This document shows, one piece after another, positions 1 to 8,442 of a DNA stretch of 64,000 nucleotides; position 1 is the stretch's first letter, and each line of letters begins with the position of its first letter. Where the stretch lies: contig NZ_JAHKRT010000003.1 of assembly GCF_018863195.1 (NCBI RefSeq), positions 491,628-555,627 on the forward strand, in the 5' to 3' direction. This stretch comes from Sphingomonas quercus. Its GTDB lineage: Bacteria > Pseudomonadota > Alphaproteobacteria > Sphingomonadales > Sphingomonadaceae. The notes beneath the pieces are model-generated. The model was not told the DNA's origin. It was given only the letters and a program-made list of their open reading frames with translations, and did not search any database. A program made the translations under genes and the position numbers.

Positions 1-289
1 GGTAGTTGGCCTCGCGCTTCAGCCAAAAGGATGAGGTGCCACCGACCAACGTGGACAGCGTGTCCGCATGACCGTCATGGACCGGAAGCGAACCGTCGAG
101 AAGGCCCCGCAATGTCTCCAACCCGCCCTCGAGACGGTCGGCCACCGTCTGCGCCGCCACGCCTTTGCGCACCATGAGGGCACGCAGCGAGTCACCTGGC
201 TTGGAGAACCAGTCGGGGGTGAATTCCTGTCCGTCGGTCACGGCACCCTCGAAATCGCCAACAGCTTCAACCTCGTAACGCTTGCCCAT
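1..289 (-). CDS. HigA-like XRE-family antitoxin/regulator, C-terminus cut by window edge
   Basis: Translating the minus strand from the ATG at 289 gives about 96 residues that run off the window. Residues 25-95 (PDWFSKPGDSLRALM..., then a helical block ending in FWLKREANY) resemble the helix-turn-helix of HigA/VapI plasmid-maintenance antidotes, which often carry the phrase 'FWL.RE.NY' just after the HTH. The first 17 codons overlap the end of the upstream gene by 52 bp, so an internal GTG (MTDGQEF) could be the true start. Many members of this family are fused to an ImmA/IrrE-like peptidase domain, which would lie outside the window. The family is fairly clear; its partner toxin cannot be seen. 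Confidence 0.6.
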   Translation of the reverse strand, partial: MGKRYEVEAVGDFEGAVTDGQEFTPDWFSKPGDSLRALMVRKGVAAQTVADRLEGGLETLRGLLDGSLPVHDGHADTLSTLVGGTSSFWLKREANY

Positions 290-567
290 GCGATCCGGCC
301 CGCCCCATCGCGCGAGTGGCGTGTCCCGACCACGACCAAATCCGCGCGGTAATCTGCACCAATTGCTACGGAAAGGGAATCGTCCGCTCCGATTTTTATG
401 TCGTCACCGAAAAGGTCGAGCAATTCTTCGACCGTCTCCAGCGACCGCGCGTCGGAGAGAAACATCACGAGTGCGCCAGCGCTCACGCTGCCGTAGGCCT
501 GCTCCGCCTGCTCGAGATCGGCGCAGATGTCGTACAGCGGCTGACCCTCGAACGTGATATTAATCAA
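238..567 (-). CDS. Hypothetical protein, 109 aa
   Basis: I do not recognise this family. The acidic, evenly mixed translation (LINITFEGQPLYD, then ETVEELLDLFGDDIKIGAD) looks like a real protein rather than a shadow frame. The start is a TTG; the open frame continues a further 16 codons upstream without an ATG, so the true start is uncertain. It lies between the MazG-like gene (77 bp upstream) and the HigA-like gene, which it overlaps by 52 bp, so the three may be one transcript. The small size and position directly before an antitoxin-like gene would fit a toxin-like partner, but nothing in the sequence proves that. Confidence 0.4.
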   Translation of the reverse strand: MINITFEGQPLYDICADLEQAEQAYGSVSAGALVMFLSDARSLETVEELLDLFGDDIKIGADDSLSVAIGADYRADLVVVGTRHSRDGAGRIAWASVTRLKLLAISRVP

Positions 568-643
568 GGAGCGAAGCTCCGGGGAAACGCCGATCCGGTG
601 GGCCCGATGCCGCCGTCAGGACCGTGATCGTTCCGGCATCCGG

Positions 644-1015
644 TCATTGCGGCAGCGGCGAACCGTGGGGCTTCGACCGCTGCTTCTCTCTGATTGCTAC
701 GATCCTATCCCAGTTTCGGGCAAGCTCGACGTCGCCGGTCTCGTCCATGTTGAGGCCTATCGCGCTGCAGAGGCTCGCCAGAGTGACCATGACGCCACCG
801 ACCTCCTGGGCAGGATCGCCCTGCGGTCTGCGGAAAACGTAATCGACCAGGGCCAGCGCGTCCTCACGTGAGCAGCCGTTTGCTTGCGCCAGTTCCAGCG
901 CCTCCTCCAGGAAGCGATGGTTGCGCTCACCGCGATTCGACCGGACTGCCGGCGGAAAGCACGCATCGAGCCATTCCTCGACACGAGCCTGGTAGGAATT
1001 GATCTCGACCGTCAC
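644..1015 (-). CDS. MazG-like nucleotide pyrophosphohydrolase
   Basis: The 123-aa protein looks like the single-domain, all-alpha MazG-type NTP pyrophosphatases common in phages and proteobacteria. It has the EExxE metal-binding motif (FLEEALE, residues 35-41) and a second acidic helix, QEVGGVMVTLASL. It ends in the EAIR-like helix and 'KPHGSPLP' tail seen in this subfamily. The GTG at 1015 is chosen because family members start at 'SYQ..V.EW' and a purine-rich GGGGGGAAG site sits just upstream; the frame stays open 51 codons further, but that part does not look like the family. Such enzymes hydrolyse (d)NTPs or alarmones. It heads a possible operon with the two downstream genes. Confidence 0.75.
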   Translation of the reverse strand: MTVEINSYQARVEEWLDACFPPAVRSNRGERNHRFLEEALELAQANGCSREDALALVDYVFRRPQGDPAQEVGGVMVTLASLCSAIGLNMDETGDVELARNWDRIVAIREKQRSKPHGSPLPQ

Positions 1016-1516
1016 TCTTCCCCCCAAAATAGCCCCTGGTGGTGGGGGCACCCCGATTTCACGATAGCCGGCGCTAACCATCGCCGTAAGCTGTGCGCCA
1101 CTTAAAGCCCTTCGTCTCCCCAAGCGGTCAGACCGAGACTCCCTCACCTGAGGCGCCATGGCGTGCACTAATGGCAGTTTGAGGTTCGGAGCAAGCCTGC
1201 CTGAACGACGGGAATGAACCGATTCCGACAGTCCGAGGCAACTGCACGGGCCTGCAACCTATCCGCTGGGAATGGCAGCGCAGCTGTGATACTGGCCAGA
1301 AGGTAGGCACCTCTAAGCGACTGAAATATGGTGACACGATGGGGCTTAAAGCCCCTCCCGTTGGGGTCACCAAACGCGAAACGTGGTCGGAATCACCTTC
1401 CTCGGAGGTGTTGTCAGGCGACCCCGAATCACCAATTTTCTCAAGCATTGCAAAGGGTTGCCTGAACTCGACGCGCAGTTCCTGGTTCGCCCAGGAGCAG
1501 TTCGAGAGTAGCAATT
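1016..1516 (-). other. Intergenic stretch holding the out-of-frame tail of the serine recombinase
   Basis: About 1420-1530 on the minus strand, in the -1 frame relative to the recombinase, encodes KKRLKLLLSNCSWANQEL followed by RVEFRQPFAML. This matches the usual C-terminus of this recombinase family, so the gene has lost one base near 1528-1531. At 1331-1369 there is a nested inverted repeat: GGTGAC pairs with GTCACC, and inside it GGGGCTT pairs with AAGCCCC. It could be a terminator or part of a mobile-element end. No other gene is recognised here. Confidence 0.5.
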
Positions 1517-2935
1517 TCAGCCGCTTCTTTTGTCCGCCAAGGGCCATTTTTCGAAGCCCGAAGCGGCATTCCGGGCGAAATCCAGCAGCGCCAGGCCGTC
1601 GTCGATCATGGCGTCCTCGGCCCCGAACAACGCCTCCATATCGCGCAAGCAGCGCGCCCGCTCCTCGCGCCAGACCGGCGCCAGACGGTCGTGGAGCTCG
1701 GCGGTGATCCGGCCCTCGATCCTGTCCATGTAGAGCGTGTCGATGCGCTGGAGCAGGCGATCGGCCTCGGCGCGCAGGCGCTCGATTCGCTCGTCGTGCT
1801 CGCGGCGCTCGTCCGCATGACCCTCGCGGATCGCCTGTTGGATCAGCGCGAAGATCTCGTCGTCGAAGTGCAGGCGGCCAAGGACTTCGCGGAAGCGCTC
1901 CTCGATCACTTCCTGTCGCACATAGGGCTCGCCGCATTTCCCGCGGAAGCCGGTGCAGTGGTAATAGATGTAGCGGCCCTTCTTGATCTCGCCGACCATC
2001 GCGCAGCCGCAATGACCGCAGGTCATCAGGCCGGTGAACGGGAACTCCATCGGCCGAGCGCGGACATTGGTGGCGCTTCGGGCGTCGAGCACCTCCTGCG
2101 CATTGTCCCAGGTCTCCGCCGAGACCAGCGGCGCATGATGCCCCTGACACAACTCGCCCTTCCACTCATAGACGCCGCTATAGACCCGGTTACGCAGGAT
2201 TCGGTGGAGCGTGCTGACTCTGACCGGCCGCCCGCCGGTGCGATTGCGGAGACCCGCCTCGCGCGCCTTGTCCGCGAGTTCGCGCAGCGTGAACCGCCCG
2301 GTAGCGCACCACTCAAACAGGCGGGTGATGACGGGACCGCGTTCCGGGTCGATCTCGATGATCTTGCGGCCGTCCGGTCCGCGCACGTTGCGATAACCGA
2401 GCGGCGCCAGCGTCGGCCAATAGCCCTGCTCGGCCTTCTCCTTCATGCCCTTGCGCGCCTCTTCCGACAGGTTGTCGATATAGTTCTTGGCCATCAGCAC
2501 CTTGATGCCGTGCATGAACTTCTCGGAGGATCGCGAGTCGCCGGAAAGGACCACGCCCTCCTTGACGAAATGGATCTCGACGCCGAGGTCATCCATCGTC
2601 ACCCAGTCCTTGAGGTTGCGATAGAGCCGGTCGGTCTTCTCGACGAGGATGCCGCGCACGGTGAGGTGCTTGCGCAGATAGTCGAGCATCAGCCCGAACT
2701 GGGTGCGGCCGGTCTTGCGGGCGGTCTCGACGTCGATGAACTCGGCGGCGATGCCGATGCCGTTGAGATCGGCATAGCCGTGGATCAGCTTGATCTGGGC
2801 CGGGATGGAAAAGCCTTCCCTCTCCTGCTCCTGCGTCGAGACGCGAGCGTAGAGCACCGCCTTCCTGAGACCGTCGAGCATCTCTCTAGCGGAGCGCCGC
2901 GTGGCGTGCTGCTTTCCCTTGCGTGGTCGAGCCAT
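1517..2935 (-). CDS. Large serine recombinase (resolvase/invertase family), C-terminus frameshifted
   Basis: The 472-aa protein has an N-terminal resolvase domain with catalytic Ser33 in YARVSTQEQ and the downstream DRLYR arginine segment (about 102-106). A recombinase domain follows (about 165-285), then a zinc-ribbon with Cys306, Cys309, Cys327 and Cys334. After that comes a long charged coiled-coil (about 355-450). This order is typical of large serine integrases that move or excise elements at att sites. The ATG at 2935 follows a strong GGAGGAGAG site; the frame is open upstream but non-coding in character. The reading frame ends early: family members continue with KRLLKLLLSNC-like sequence, found here in the -1 frame, so one A appears to be missing from an A run. 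Whether the shortened protein is active is unknown. Confidence 0.85.
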   Translation of the reverse strand: MARPRKGKQHATRRSAREMLDGLRKAVLYARVSTQEQEREGFSIPAQIKLIHGYADLNGIGIAAEFIDVETARKTGRTQFGLMLDYLRKHLTVRGILVEKTDRLYRNLKDWVTMDDLGVEIHFVKEGVVLSGDSRSSEKFMHGIKVLMAKNYIDNLSEEARKGMKEKAEQGYWPTLAPLGYRNVRGPDGRKIIEIDPERGPVITRLFEWCATGRFTLRELADKAREAGLRNRTGGRPVRVSTLHRILRNRVYSGVYEWKGELCQGHHAPLVSAETWDNAQEVLDARSATNVRARPMEFPFTGLMTCGHCGCAMVGEIKKGRYIYYHCTGFRGKCGEPYVRQEVIEERFREVLGRLHFDDEIFALIQQAIREGHADERREHDERIERLRAEADRLLQRIDTLYMDRIEGRITAELHDRLAPVWREERARCLRDMEALFGAEDAMIDDGLALLDFARNAASGFEKWPLADKRSG

Positions 2936-3323
2936 CCTCTCTCTCCTCCGCTGACCTTCGCCCTTCATCCCACGCCCTCTCCCTCTGGGAAACGGGCTAC
3001 CTACCCAGTCACTGTCGTTGCTCAGGAGCTGGAACAGCGGAGTTAGCCATTGCTTCACGTCGATGCAGGGCTGCGCGACGAACGATGGACGGGCCATGCC
3101 CCGTTCCGGGAGTGGGCGATGGCAACAAGACCGGAACGACGGGCACGAAGCCCGAGCGGATATGCCCGCTATCCGCCCATCTCGGTCATTGGAGACCGGA
3201 TCTCGTTCGCCCAAGAGCAGACAGACCCCAAAGCCTAGCCGGACGACCGACATTGGGACATACCTGCCGTTGGCGATTGATCTCGAAGCGACGGCTTACG
3301 ACCCGTTAGCTGCCGTTCAGCGA
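2936..3323. other. Intergenic region upstream of the serine recombinase
   Basis: I see no gene here. It holds the recombinase ribosome binding site at the left and low-complexity Pro/Gly/Arg-type translations in several frames, as is common in sphingomonad intergenic DNA. It may carry one end of the element served by the recombinase, but no att core or direct repeat could be identified by eye. Confidence 0.4.
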
Positions 3324-4216
3324 TCAGCCGTGATTGACCGCGACGCGGTCGAGCGCAGCGCGCAGGCCTCGCGCCAGCTTCAGCGCGTCATCATTCGCCC
3401 AGAAATGCATGAAAAACATGCGCGGCTCGTCGTTGAGCATGTGATTGTGGAGCGCCGTCACTTCGATGCCGTTTTCGCGTAGCGCGCGCAGGACAGGGTT
3501 CACCTCCGACGCTGCCAGCACGAAGTCGCCAGTGATCGCCGCTTTGCCGCCGCCGGTGGGCTGGAAGTTGATCGCGATGGCCGATCCCATCGCCGGCGGC
3601 AGCGCCATACCGGCGTCGCGTGGCGCTTCGGCGCGCGGGATGCCGAACGCGTAAACCCCGCCACCGATCTTGCCCTTGTAGCCCATGATCCGGTCCACGG
3701 CGGCGGTGTCGAGATCGATCGTCTCGGGGGCGGCAGCGGTTTGGACTGGCGCGGCCGAGAGCGGAGTCTTGCTGAGCGCCAGAGCATCGTGGATCGTCGC
3801 GCCGAGCTTGGCGGGGTCGCCCGTCGCGCCGATATGCATGTACATGGTGTGCGGGGTGTTGCGCAGCAGATGATTGTGGAGCGCGGTGATCTCGAAACCG
3901 TCGGCGATGAGCTTGGCCATCACCGGGTTGACCTCGGTGTCTGTCAGGACAAGATCGCCCATCACCATGACCTGGCCGTTGCCGTGGCTTATGAAGGCCA
4001 CCCACGAGCCGAGCGCGAGCGCGGGCTTGATGGCACACCCTCGAGCGTGACCTTGAGATCGCTTCGCGGAAACCCGATCCGATAGACGCCGCCCGGCATC
4101 ACGGTGCCCGGCTTCCCGACGGCGGTCGCGATAGCCTGTCCCCATGGCTCCGCGGCCTGTCCGGGCATCGCAGCAGCCAGCATTCCGACAAGACCGATCA
4201 ACGCGAACTTCTTCAT
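3324..4216 (-). pseudogene. DUF1259 (LppY/LpqO-type) secreted protein, frameshifted
   Basis: Two frames together encode one DUF1259 protein. From the ATG at 4216 the first frame gives a signal peptide (MKKFALIGLVGMLAAAMPG), then AEPWGQAI to LKVTLEGV. The second frame continues with AIKPALALGSW to the stop at 3324. They join near 4033-4038, where one base seems to be missing. The rebuilt protein of about 297 aa has two similar halves, each with an 'ALHNH(L/M)L...P...MH' motif near its end (ALHNHLLRNTPH and ALHNHMLNDEPR). It starts 33 bp after chrA on the same strand, so it is the third gene of the chromate operon. Function is unknown. The frameshift is either decay or a sequence error. Confidence 0.7.
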
Positions 4217-4249
4217 CGCACGCTCCTTTCGACGCCGGTGGTCCGGTGG

Positions 4250-5647
4250 TCAGACAATGAGGACATAGGCTGCGCCCAGACCGGCACAGGCGAGAAGCAC
4301 GGGGATCATCCCGGCCTTGAAGCGGAATACGGCGATCGCGGCTCCCGCTGCCAGGATGAGCGCCGGCAGGTTGATCGAGCTGAGCATCGGCATATCGAAC
4401 CTGATGGCACCGATCCGGAAAGGCTCGACTTGCTTGAAGAGCGTATGGATCGCGAACCAGAGCGCGAGATTGAGGATCACGCCCACCACCGCCGCGGTGA
4501 TCGCGCCGAGCGCCGATGACAGAGCTCGGTTGCCGCGCATCCGCTCGATGAACGGCGCGCCGGCGAAGATCCACAGATAGCAGGGCATGAATGTCACCCA
4601 AGTGGTCAGGACCGCGCCCAGCGTCGCGGTGACCAGCGGCCGCAGCATGCTAACGTCGCGGAACGCGGCGAGGAAGCCGACAAACTGCGTGACCATGATG
4701 AGCGGACCCGGCGTCGTCTCAGCAAGCCCGAGGCCATCGAGCATCTCACCCGGCGCCACCCAATGATAGGTGCCGACCGCTTCCTGGCCGACATAGGCAA
4801 GCACCGCATAGGCGCCGCCGAACGTCACTACCGCCATCTGGCTGAAGAAGCCGGCGATCTGCGTGAAGACGTTGCTTGGCCCCGCAAGCACGAACAACAG
4901 GCCGACCGGGGCGAGCCACAGGATCAGGAAGGCGGCGCAGATGCGCAGCGACCAGCCCAGGTTCGGCTTGGCGTGCTCGGGAAGTGCCTCGCCGAGAGCG
5001 GTGTCTCGGTCGTGGCCGATTTCGCCACCCGTCGCGCCGTGACCCCCGCCGCCCTTGAATGCGGTGATGCCCGCACGACCGCCGAGAAAGCCGATCAAGC
5101 CCGCCAGCAAGACGATCAATGGGAACGGTGCATTGAGAAAGAAGATCGCGACGAACGCAGCGGCGGCGATCCCGCGCATGACGCTGTTCTTGAGCGCCCG
5201 CGAGCCGACCCGCACCACGGCCTGAAACACCACGGCTAAGACGGCGGCCTTCAGTCCGAAGAACAGCCCCTCGATCAGCGGCGTCTTGCCGAACAGCACA
5301 TAGACATAGCTCAGACCGAGGATTGCAAGGAAGCCGGGCAGCACGAACAGAGCGCCCGCCACGAGGCCACCCTTCGTTTTGTGCAGGAGCCAACCGATAT
5401 AGGCAGCGAGCTGCTGCGCCTCGGGGCCGGGCAGCAGCATGCAATAGTTGAGCGCGTGCAGGAACCGGTCCTCACCGATCCAGCGCTTCTCATCGACGAG
5501 GATGCGGTGCATCACCGCGATCTGACCCGCCGGCCCGCCGAAGCTCAACGCGGCGATCCGCGCCCAGACCCGCACGGCTTCGCCGAACGATATGCCATGA
5601 TCGTGCGGAGGTGCAGCTACTTCGGCGGTCGCGACGGTGGCGTTCAT
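4250..5647 (-). CDS. chrA: Chromate efflux transporter ChrA
   Basis: The 465-aa membrane protein has the long-chain ChrA layout: two homologous CHR domains, each beginning with a conserved SFGG(P/A) motif (ALSFGGPAGQ at about 33; VVTFGGAYAV in the second half). A PGP motif is visible in both halves (LLPGPEAQQ; ETTPGPLIM). About 10-12 hydrophobic segments alternate with loops, and a Gly/His-rich linker separates the halves. ChrA exports chromate from the cytoplasm using the membrane potential. Its start codon overlaps the chrB stop codon by 4 bp (ATGA), so the two are translationally coupled. It is therefore expected to be induced together with chrB. Confidence 0.95.
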   Translation of the reverse strand: MNATVATAEVAAPPHDHGISFGEAVRVWARIAALSFGGPAGQIAVMHRILVDEKRWIGEDRFLHALNYCMLLPGPEAQQLAAYIGWLLHKTKGGLVAGALFVLPGFLAILGLSYVYVLFGKTPLIEGLFFGLKAAVLAVVFQAVVRVGSRALKNSVMRGIAAAAFVAIFFLNAPFPLIVLLAGLIGFLGGRAGITAFKGGGGHGATGGEIGHDRDTALGEALPEHAKPNLGWSLRICAAFLILWLAPVGLLFVLAGPSNVFTQIAGFFSQMAVVTFGGAYAVLAYVGQEAVGTYHWVAPGEMLDGLGLAETTPGPLIMVTQFVGFLAAFRDVSMLRPLVTATLGAVLTTWVTFMPCYLWIFAGAPFIERMRGNRALSSALGAITAAVVGVILNLALWFAIHTLFKQVEPFRIGAIRFDMPMLSSINLPALILAAGAAIAVFRFKAGMIPVLLACAGLGAAYVLIV

Positions 5648-6600
5648 CGCTCAATCTTTCTGCTGGAGAAATAGGCGTAGAACTGATCCAAAGCATCGCT
5701 CGCGCGCGCGACACGTTCCAGATCGTCATCGGTAGATGCGCAGACGCCCGAGAGCATCGCACCCACGCCGGGCGTCTCGGGCCGCGCAAACTTTCCATCG
5801 GCAATGTCGAGGTCATGGATGATCTCGCTGATGGCGACTAGGCCAGCGTCTTCGGCAAGACCGGCGCGCAACACGATCGTCTCGAAGCTGCAGCGATCGC
5901 CCTCATGCGTGAACTCGGCGTCGGCCATGTCGAAGCGCAACTCGCCCGGTTCGGGCTGATTCGATTTGCCGTCGATGAAGCGGAACGATGCCGTCGGATC
6001 GACGAAGCGGCGAATGAGCCAGGCGCAGGCGATCCTGTCGACGTGGATGCCTCGGCGCGTGACCCAGGTCTTGCCCGTCAGATCGGCGGGCTGGAGCGTC
6101 GGCGCAGGATCGGTCCGGCTAACGTCGGGATGCTGATAGCGTTGGCGATCGAGGTCGCCGAGCGCAGCTTCGGCATCCTGTCGGCCGTGCGCGCCGAAGA
6201 AGTCGAGGCGTCCGACCTCCTCCATGCGTTTTTGCAAGCGCGCAATGTCCTGACTACTTGCAGGGCCGGTGTCGATCAGGCGGCGCGCAGCGTCTGCGAT
6301 ATCCGCATAATCGGCATCGCGCGCCGCATCGAAGAGCCCCCTGACATCGCCGTCGCTCTGGCCCGCCACGAGTTGGGCGATGAGCAAGGTCGCCTCGCCA
6401 CCACTCGCGACAATCTCATCGAGAAGCTCGGCAAAGGCTGCCCGGTTCGCCTCAGTCCTAGGGAGGACATGCGCCGCGTTCTTGAGCGGCACTGCACCGA
6501 TCGCCTGCAAGCGTCGCCAGATTTTCACACGCAGATAGGGCGGCCTCGCGGGGAGCTGGTGAAGCAGCGCAAGCCAATCGGCGGACTCGGTTGTCGTCAT
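5644..6600 (-). CDS. chrB: Chromate resistance regulator/sensor ChrB
   Basis: The 318-aa protein matches ChrB. An N-terminal part with WLALLHQLPARPPYLRVKIW and KNAAHVLP is the DNA-binding-like domain. The C-terminal half has the conserved GKTWVTRRGIHVDRIACAWL segment, the R(F)VDPTASF strand and an AEFTHEGDRCSFE block, which is the catalytic-looking ChrB domain. ChrB is the chromate-responsive regulator of chrA in several proteobacteria and may also take part in reduction. It is the first gene of the chrB-chrA-DUF1259 operon. A near-palindrome (6604-6617) sits immediately upstream of its start codon, a plausible place for autoregulation. Confidence 0.9.
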   Translation of the reverse strand: MTTTESADWLALLHQLPARPPYLRVKIWRRLQAIGAVPLKNAAHVLPRTEANRAAFAELLDEIVASGGEATLLIAQLVAGQSDGDVRGLFDAARDADYADIADAARRLIDTGPASSQDIARLQKRMEEVGRLDFFGAHGRQDAEAALGDLDRQRYQHPDVSRTDPAPTLQPADLTGKTWVTRRGIHVDRIACAWLIRRFVDPTASFRFIDGKSNQPEPGELRFDMADAEFTHEGDRCSFETIVLRAGLAEDAGLVAISEIIHDLDIADGKFARPETPGVGAMLSGVCASTDDDLERVARASDALDQFYAYFSSRKIER

Positions 6601-6603
6601 GAT

Positions 6604-6617
6604 GATGCATATGTATC
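6604..6617. promoter_or_regulatory. Near-palindrome GATgCATATGtATC upstream of chrB
   Basis: This 14-bp inverted repeat with one mismatched pair is centred on CATATG and lies 3 bp upstream of the chrB start, in the 49-bp gap shared with the divergent porin remnant. Its place fits an operator for ChrB or a neighbouring regulator. Short imperfect repeats are weak evidence on their own. Confidence 0.3.
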
Positions 6618-6649
6618 ACCAATGTCGAATCGACGGAACACTTATATCA

Positions 6650-6931
6650 ATGACTACGCGCTTTATGGGTGGAGCTTCTTTCGCGACCGCCTGTTTCCTC
6701 GCAACACCGATGCCTGTTCAGGCGCAAGAGCAGGCCGACGGTCTGACAGTGAGCGGATCGATGCGTCTGCGCTATGAGATGATCGATGGTCAGCCGCGGG
6801 TCGGCTTCAGCTGCAGCGACGATCTGGCGACCTGCGGACCAACATCCTTGCCGAGTATCGCGTTCGCGCGGTTCGCATCGGCGTGGAGCTCTTCGATAGC
6901 CGGGTGTGGGCAGATGATCCTGGCACGCCTG
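6650..6931 (+). pseudogene. Alginate-export-type porin, 5' remnant (frameshifted and truncated)
   Basis: The ATG at 6650 starts a signal peptide and the N-terminus of a sphingomonad alginate-export/porin-like outer-membrane protein: AQEQADGLTVSGSMRLRYEM, then DGQPRVGF. The homologous sequence moves to another frame near 6830-6832 (CC where CCC would restore the frame) and continues as NILAEYRVRAVRIGVELFDS to WADDPGTPV. There it stops abruptly at about 6931. The intact protein should be several hundred residues longer, so the rest of the gene has been lost at the junction with the next remnant. Confidence 0.7.
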
Positions 6932-7357
6932 TCCGATGATGTGCTGCTCGTTCACGGCACGCCGGACAGCGAGCTGGAATATTTTCTGGAGACCGTGACA
7001 GAAGACGGGCTCCGTGAAGCCACTCGCGAAGAAGCTGAACAACGCGCAGGCAGCGCCAATGCGGCCGTGATCCTTTGCGGCCATACACATGTTCAGCGCG
7101 TCATGACCCTTGATGACGGACGCATGATCGTCAATCCGGGCAGCGTCGGCCTTCCGGCCTACGAGGACGATCGCCCCTATCCGCATCTGGTCGAGAGCGG
7201 ATCACCCCATGCGCGCTATGCGGTGCTATCGAAGGAAATGGGGCGCTGGGCTGCCGAGCTTCTGTCGGTGGAGTATGATTGGGAGCAAGCCGCTCGCGAT
7301 GCCGAGGTCAATGGCCGTCTCGATTGGTCCAGAGCCTCGCGTACGGGTCGCGTCTAG
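6929..7357 (+). pseudogene. Metallophosphoesterase, 3' remnant fused to the porin remnant
   Basis: From LSDDVLLVHGTPDSELEYFL onward the open frame encodes the C-terminal half of a YfcE/MPE-type phosphodiesterase. It includes the metal-binding GHTH motif (VILCGHTHVQR) and the NPGSVGLP segment. The N-terminal half with the DxH and GNHD-type motifs is absent. The fragment is read through in frame from the porin start at 6650, so a 235-codon chimera could be translated, but it lacks half of the active site. It ends with an ordinary stop at 7357. Function is not expected. Confidence 0.7.
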
Positions 7358-7723
7358 CACGCGACAATCCCCATTTTCCGCCTGTGACGGGCTTCGGGAA
7401 GCTGTGCGCATCCCAAAACTCGGTCCTTCTCAGACGGCCGAGGACCTAGCGAGCGGGAGCCATCCGCTTCGGCACTCCCCATAGCTGCCGGTCGGCTAAG
7501 TCGCCCATGTCGGCCATTCACGGCAGTGCGATGAGCTTGATGATGAACGGCAGGTTCCGGTACGCGGAGTGTGGACTTCAGACGACTGGAATGGGGCGCA
7601 TCGCGGACTGGCAGGTCAAACGGGAACAGGCCGACCGCTTTATGGTAGCGAGCATCCTCCGCTTGGCTCCACCCACCTCGCTGCTACATGCGAGGAGGGA
7701 GAGCCGAGCGCTCCCCCCCTTCC
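7358..7723. other. Intergenic region without a recognised gene
   Basis: About 366 bp between the metallophosphoesterase remnant and the convergent mucR-like gene. Translations in all frames are short or Arg/Ser/Pro-rich and look non-coding. No clear terminator hairpin or repeat was seen. Confidence 0.4.
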
Positions 7724-8200
7724 TCATTTCGGCGTGGCGATCTTCAATGTGCGGCGCGCCTTGGCGAGAGCGGCCGCGGCAGGCACCTTGCCGGAGACGA
7801 TGGGCCTTCGGCCGAGCCCGACCTTCTTGGCCATTTCGCGGCGGCGCTCCGAATAATCGGCCGACACCATTGGATAGTCGTGCGGCAGCCCGAAGGCCTC
7901 GCGGTAGCTCTCCGGCGTATAGCCCTGGCGGACGATGTGGCGGCGGAGCGTCTGGTACTTCTTGCCGTCAATCATCGAAATAAGCCCGTCCGGCTTGATG
8001 CTCGCCCGCACCGAGACAACGCCCTTCGGCCTTTCGGGGGCAGGCGTCTCGGGCACCCTGCCGGCGCCGGCCAGCGCATCGTGGATCGATTTGATCAGAG
8101 CCGGCAGCTCTGCCACCGGAACAGTGTTGTTGGATACATGGGCGGCGACGATATCCGCGGTGAGATCGATCAGGCCGGCCGCGGCGTTTTCTTCAGTCAT
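7724..8200 (-). CDS. MucR/Ros-family transcriptional regulator lacking the zinc-finger cysteines
   Basis: The 158-aa protein has the Ros/MucR arrangement: an acidic helical N-terminus for oligomerisation (MTEENAAAGLIDLTADIVAA), a linker, then the DNA-binding domain with DGKKYQTLRRHIVRQGYTPE and YREAFGLPHDYPMVS. In classical Ros/MucR the first part of this domain holds a Cys-x2-Cys zinc site; here the matching residues read SMIDGKK, with no cysteine. Zinc-free MucR-like proteins are known from Mesorhizobium. MucR proteins act as global, H-NS-like repressors of AT-rich DNA. A clear AGGAG site precedes the ATG. Confidence 0.85.
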   Translation of the reverse strand: MTEENAAAGLIDLTADIVAAHVSNNTVPVAELPALIKSIHDALAGAGRVPETPAPERPKGVVSVRASIKPDGLISMIDGKKYQTLRRHIVRQGYTPESYREAFGLPHDYPMVSADYSERRREMAKKVGLGRRPIVSGKVPAAAALAKARRTLKIATPK

Positions 8201-8442
8201 GTGAACTCCTGTACCCGTGAGGATCCGGTACGCCCCATTATGACGGGTTCAACAACCAGCCACCTCGGCCAAGCGGCAAATCTTTCGCGTACCGGCCTCA
8301 TGATCGGGGAATCGCTTGCTCAACCAGAAAGGCGGGCGTGCAGGCGCCTCTAGCAACGAGCTCTGGGGAAGCGGCATCACAAGAGACGTGGGAGAGACCG
8401 ATCTGGGCCGGCTTGCCCATTAAGGGTTTCCAACGAGGAAGC

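Noticed and set aside
1331..1369. Possible tRNA or attachment site (nested inverted repeat ending in CACCA)
   Set aside because: Only two stems could be drawn, with no D-, anticodon- or T-arm arrangement.
1517..1540. Programmed -1 ribosomal frameshift in the serine recombinase
   Set aside because: The A run is short, no downstream stem-loop was recognised, and nearby genes show similar one-base losses; an error or mutation is simpler.
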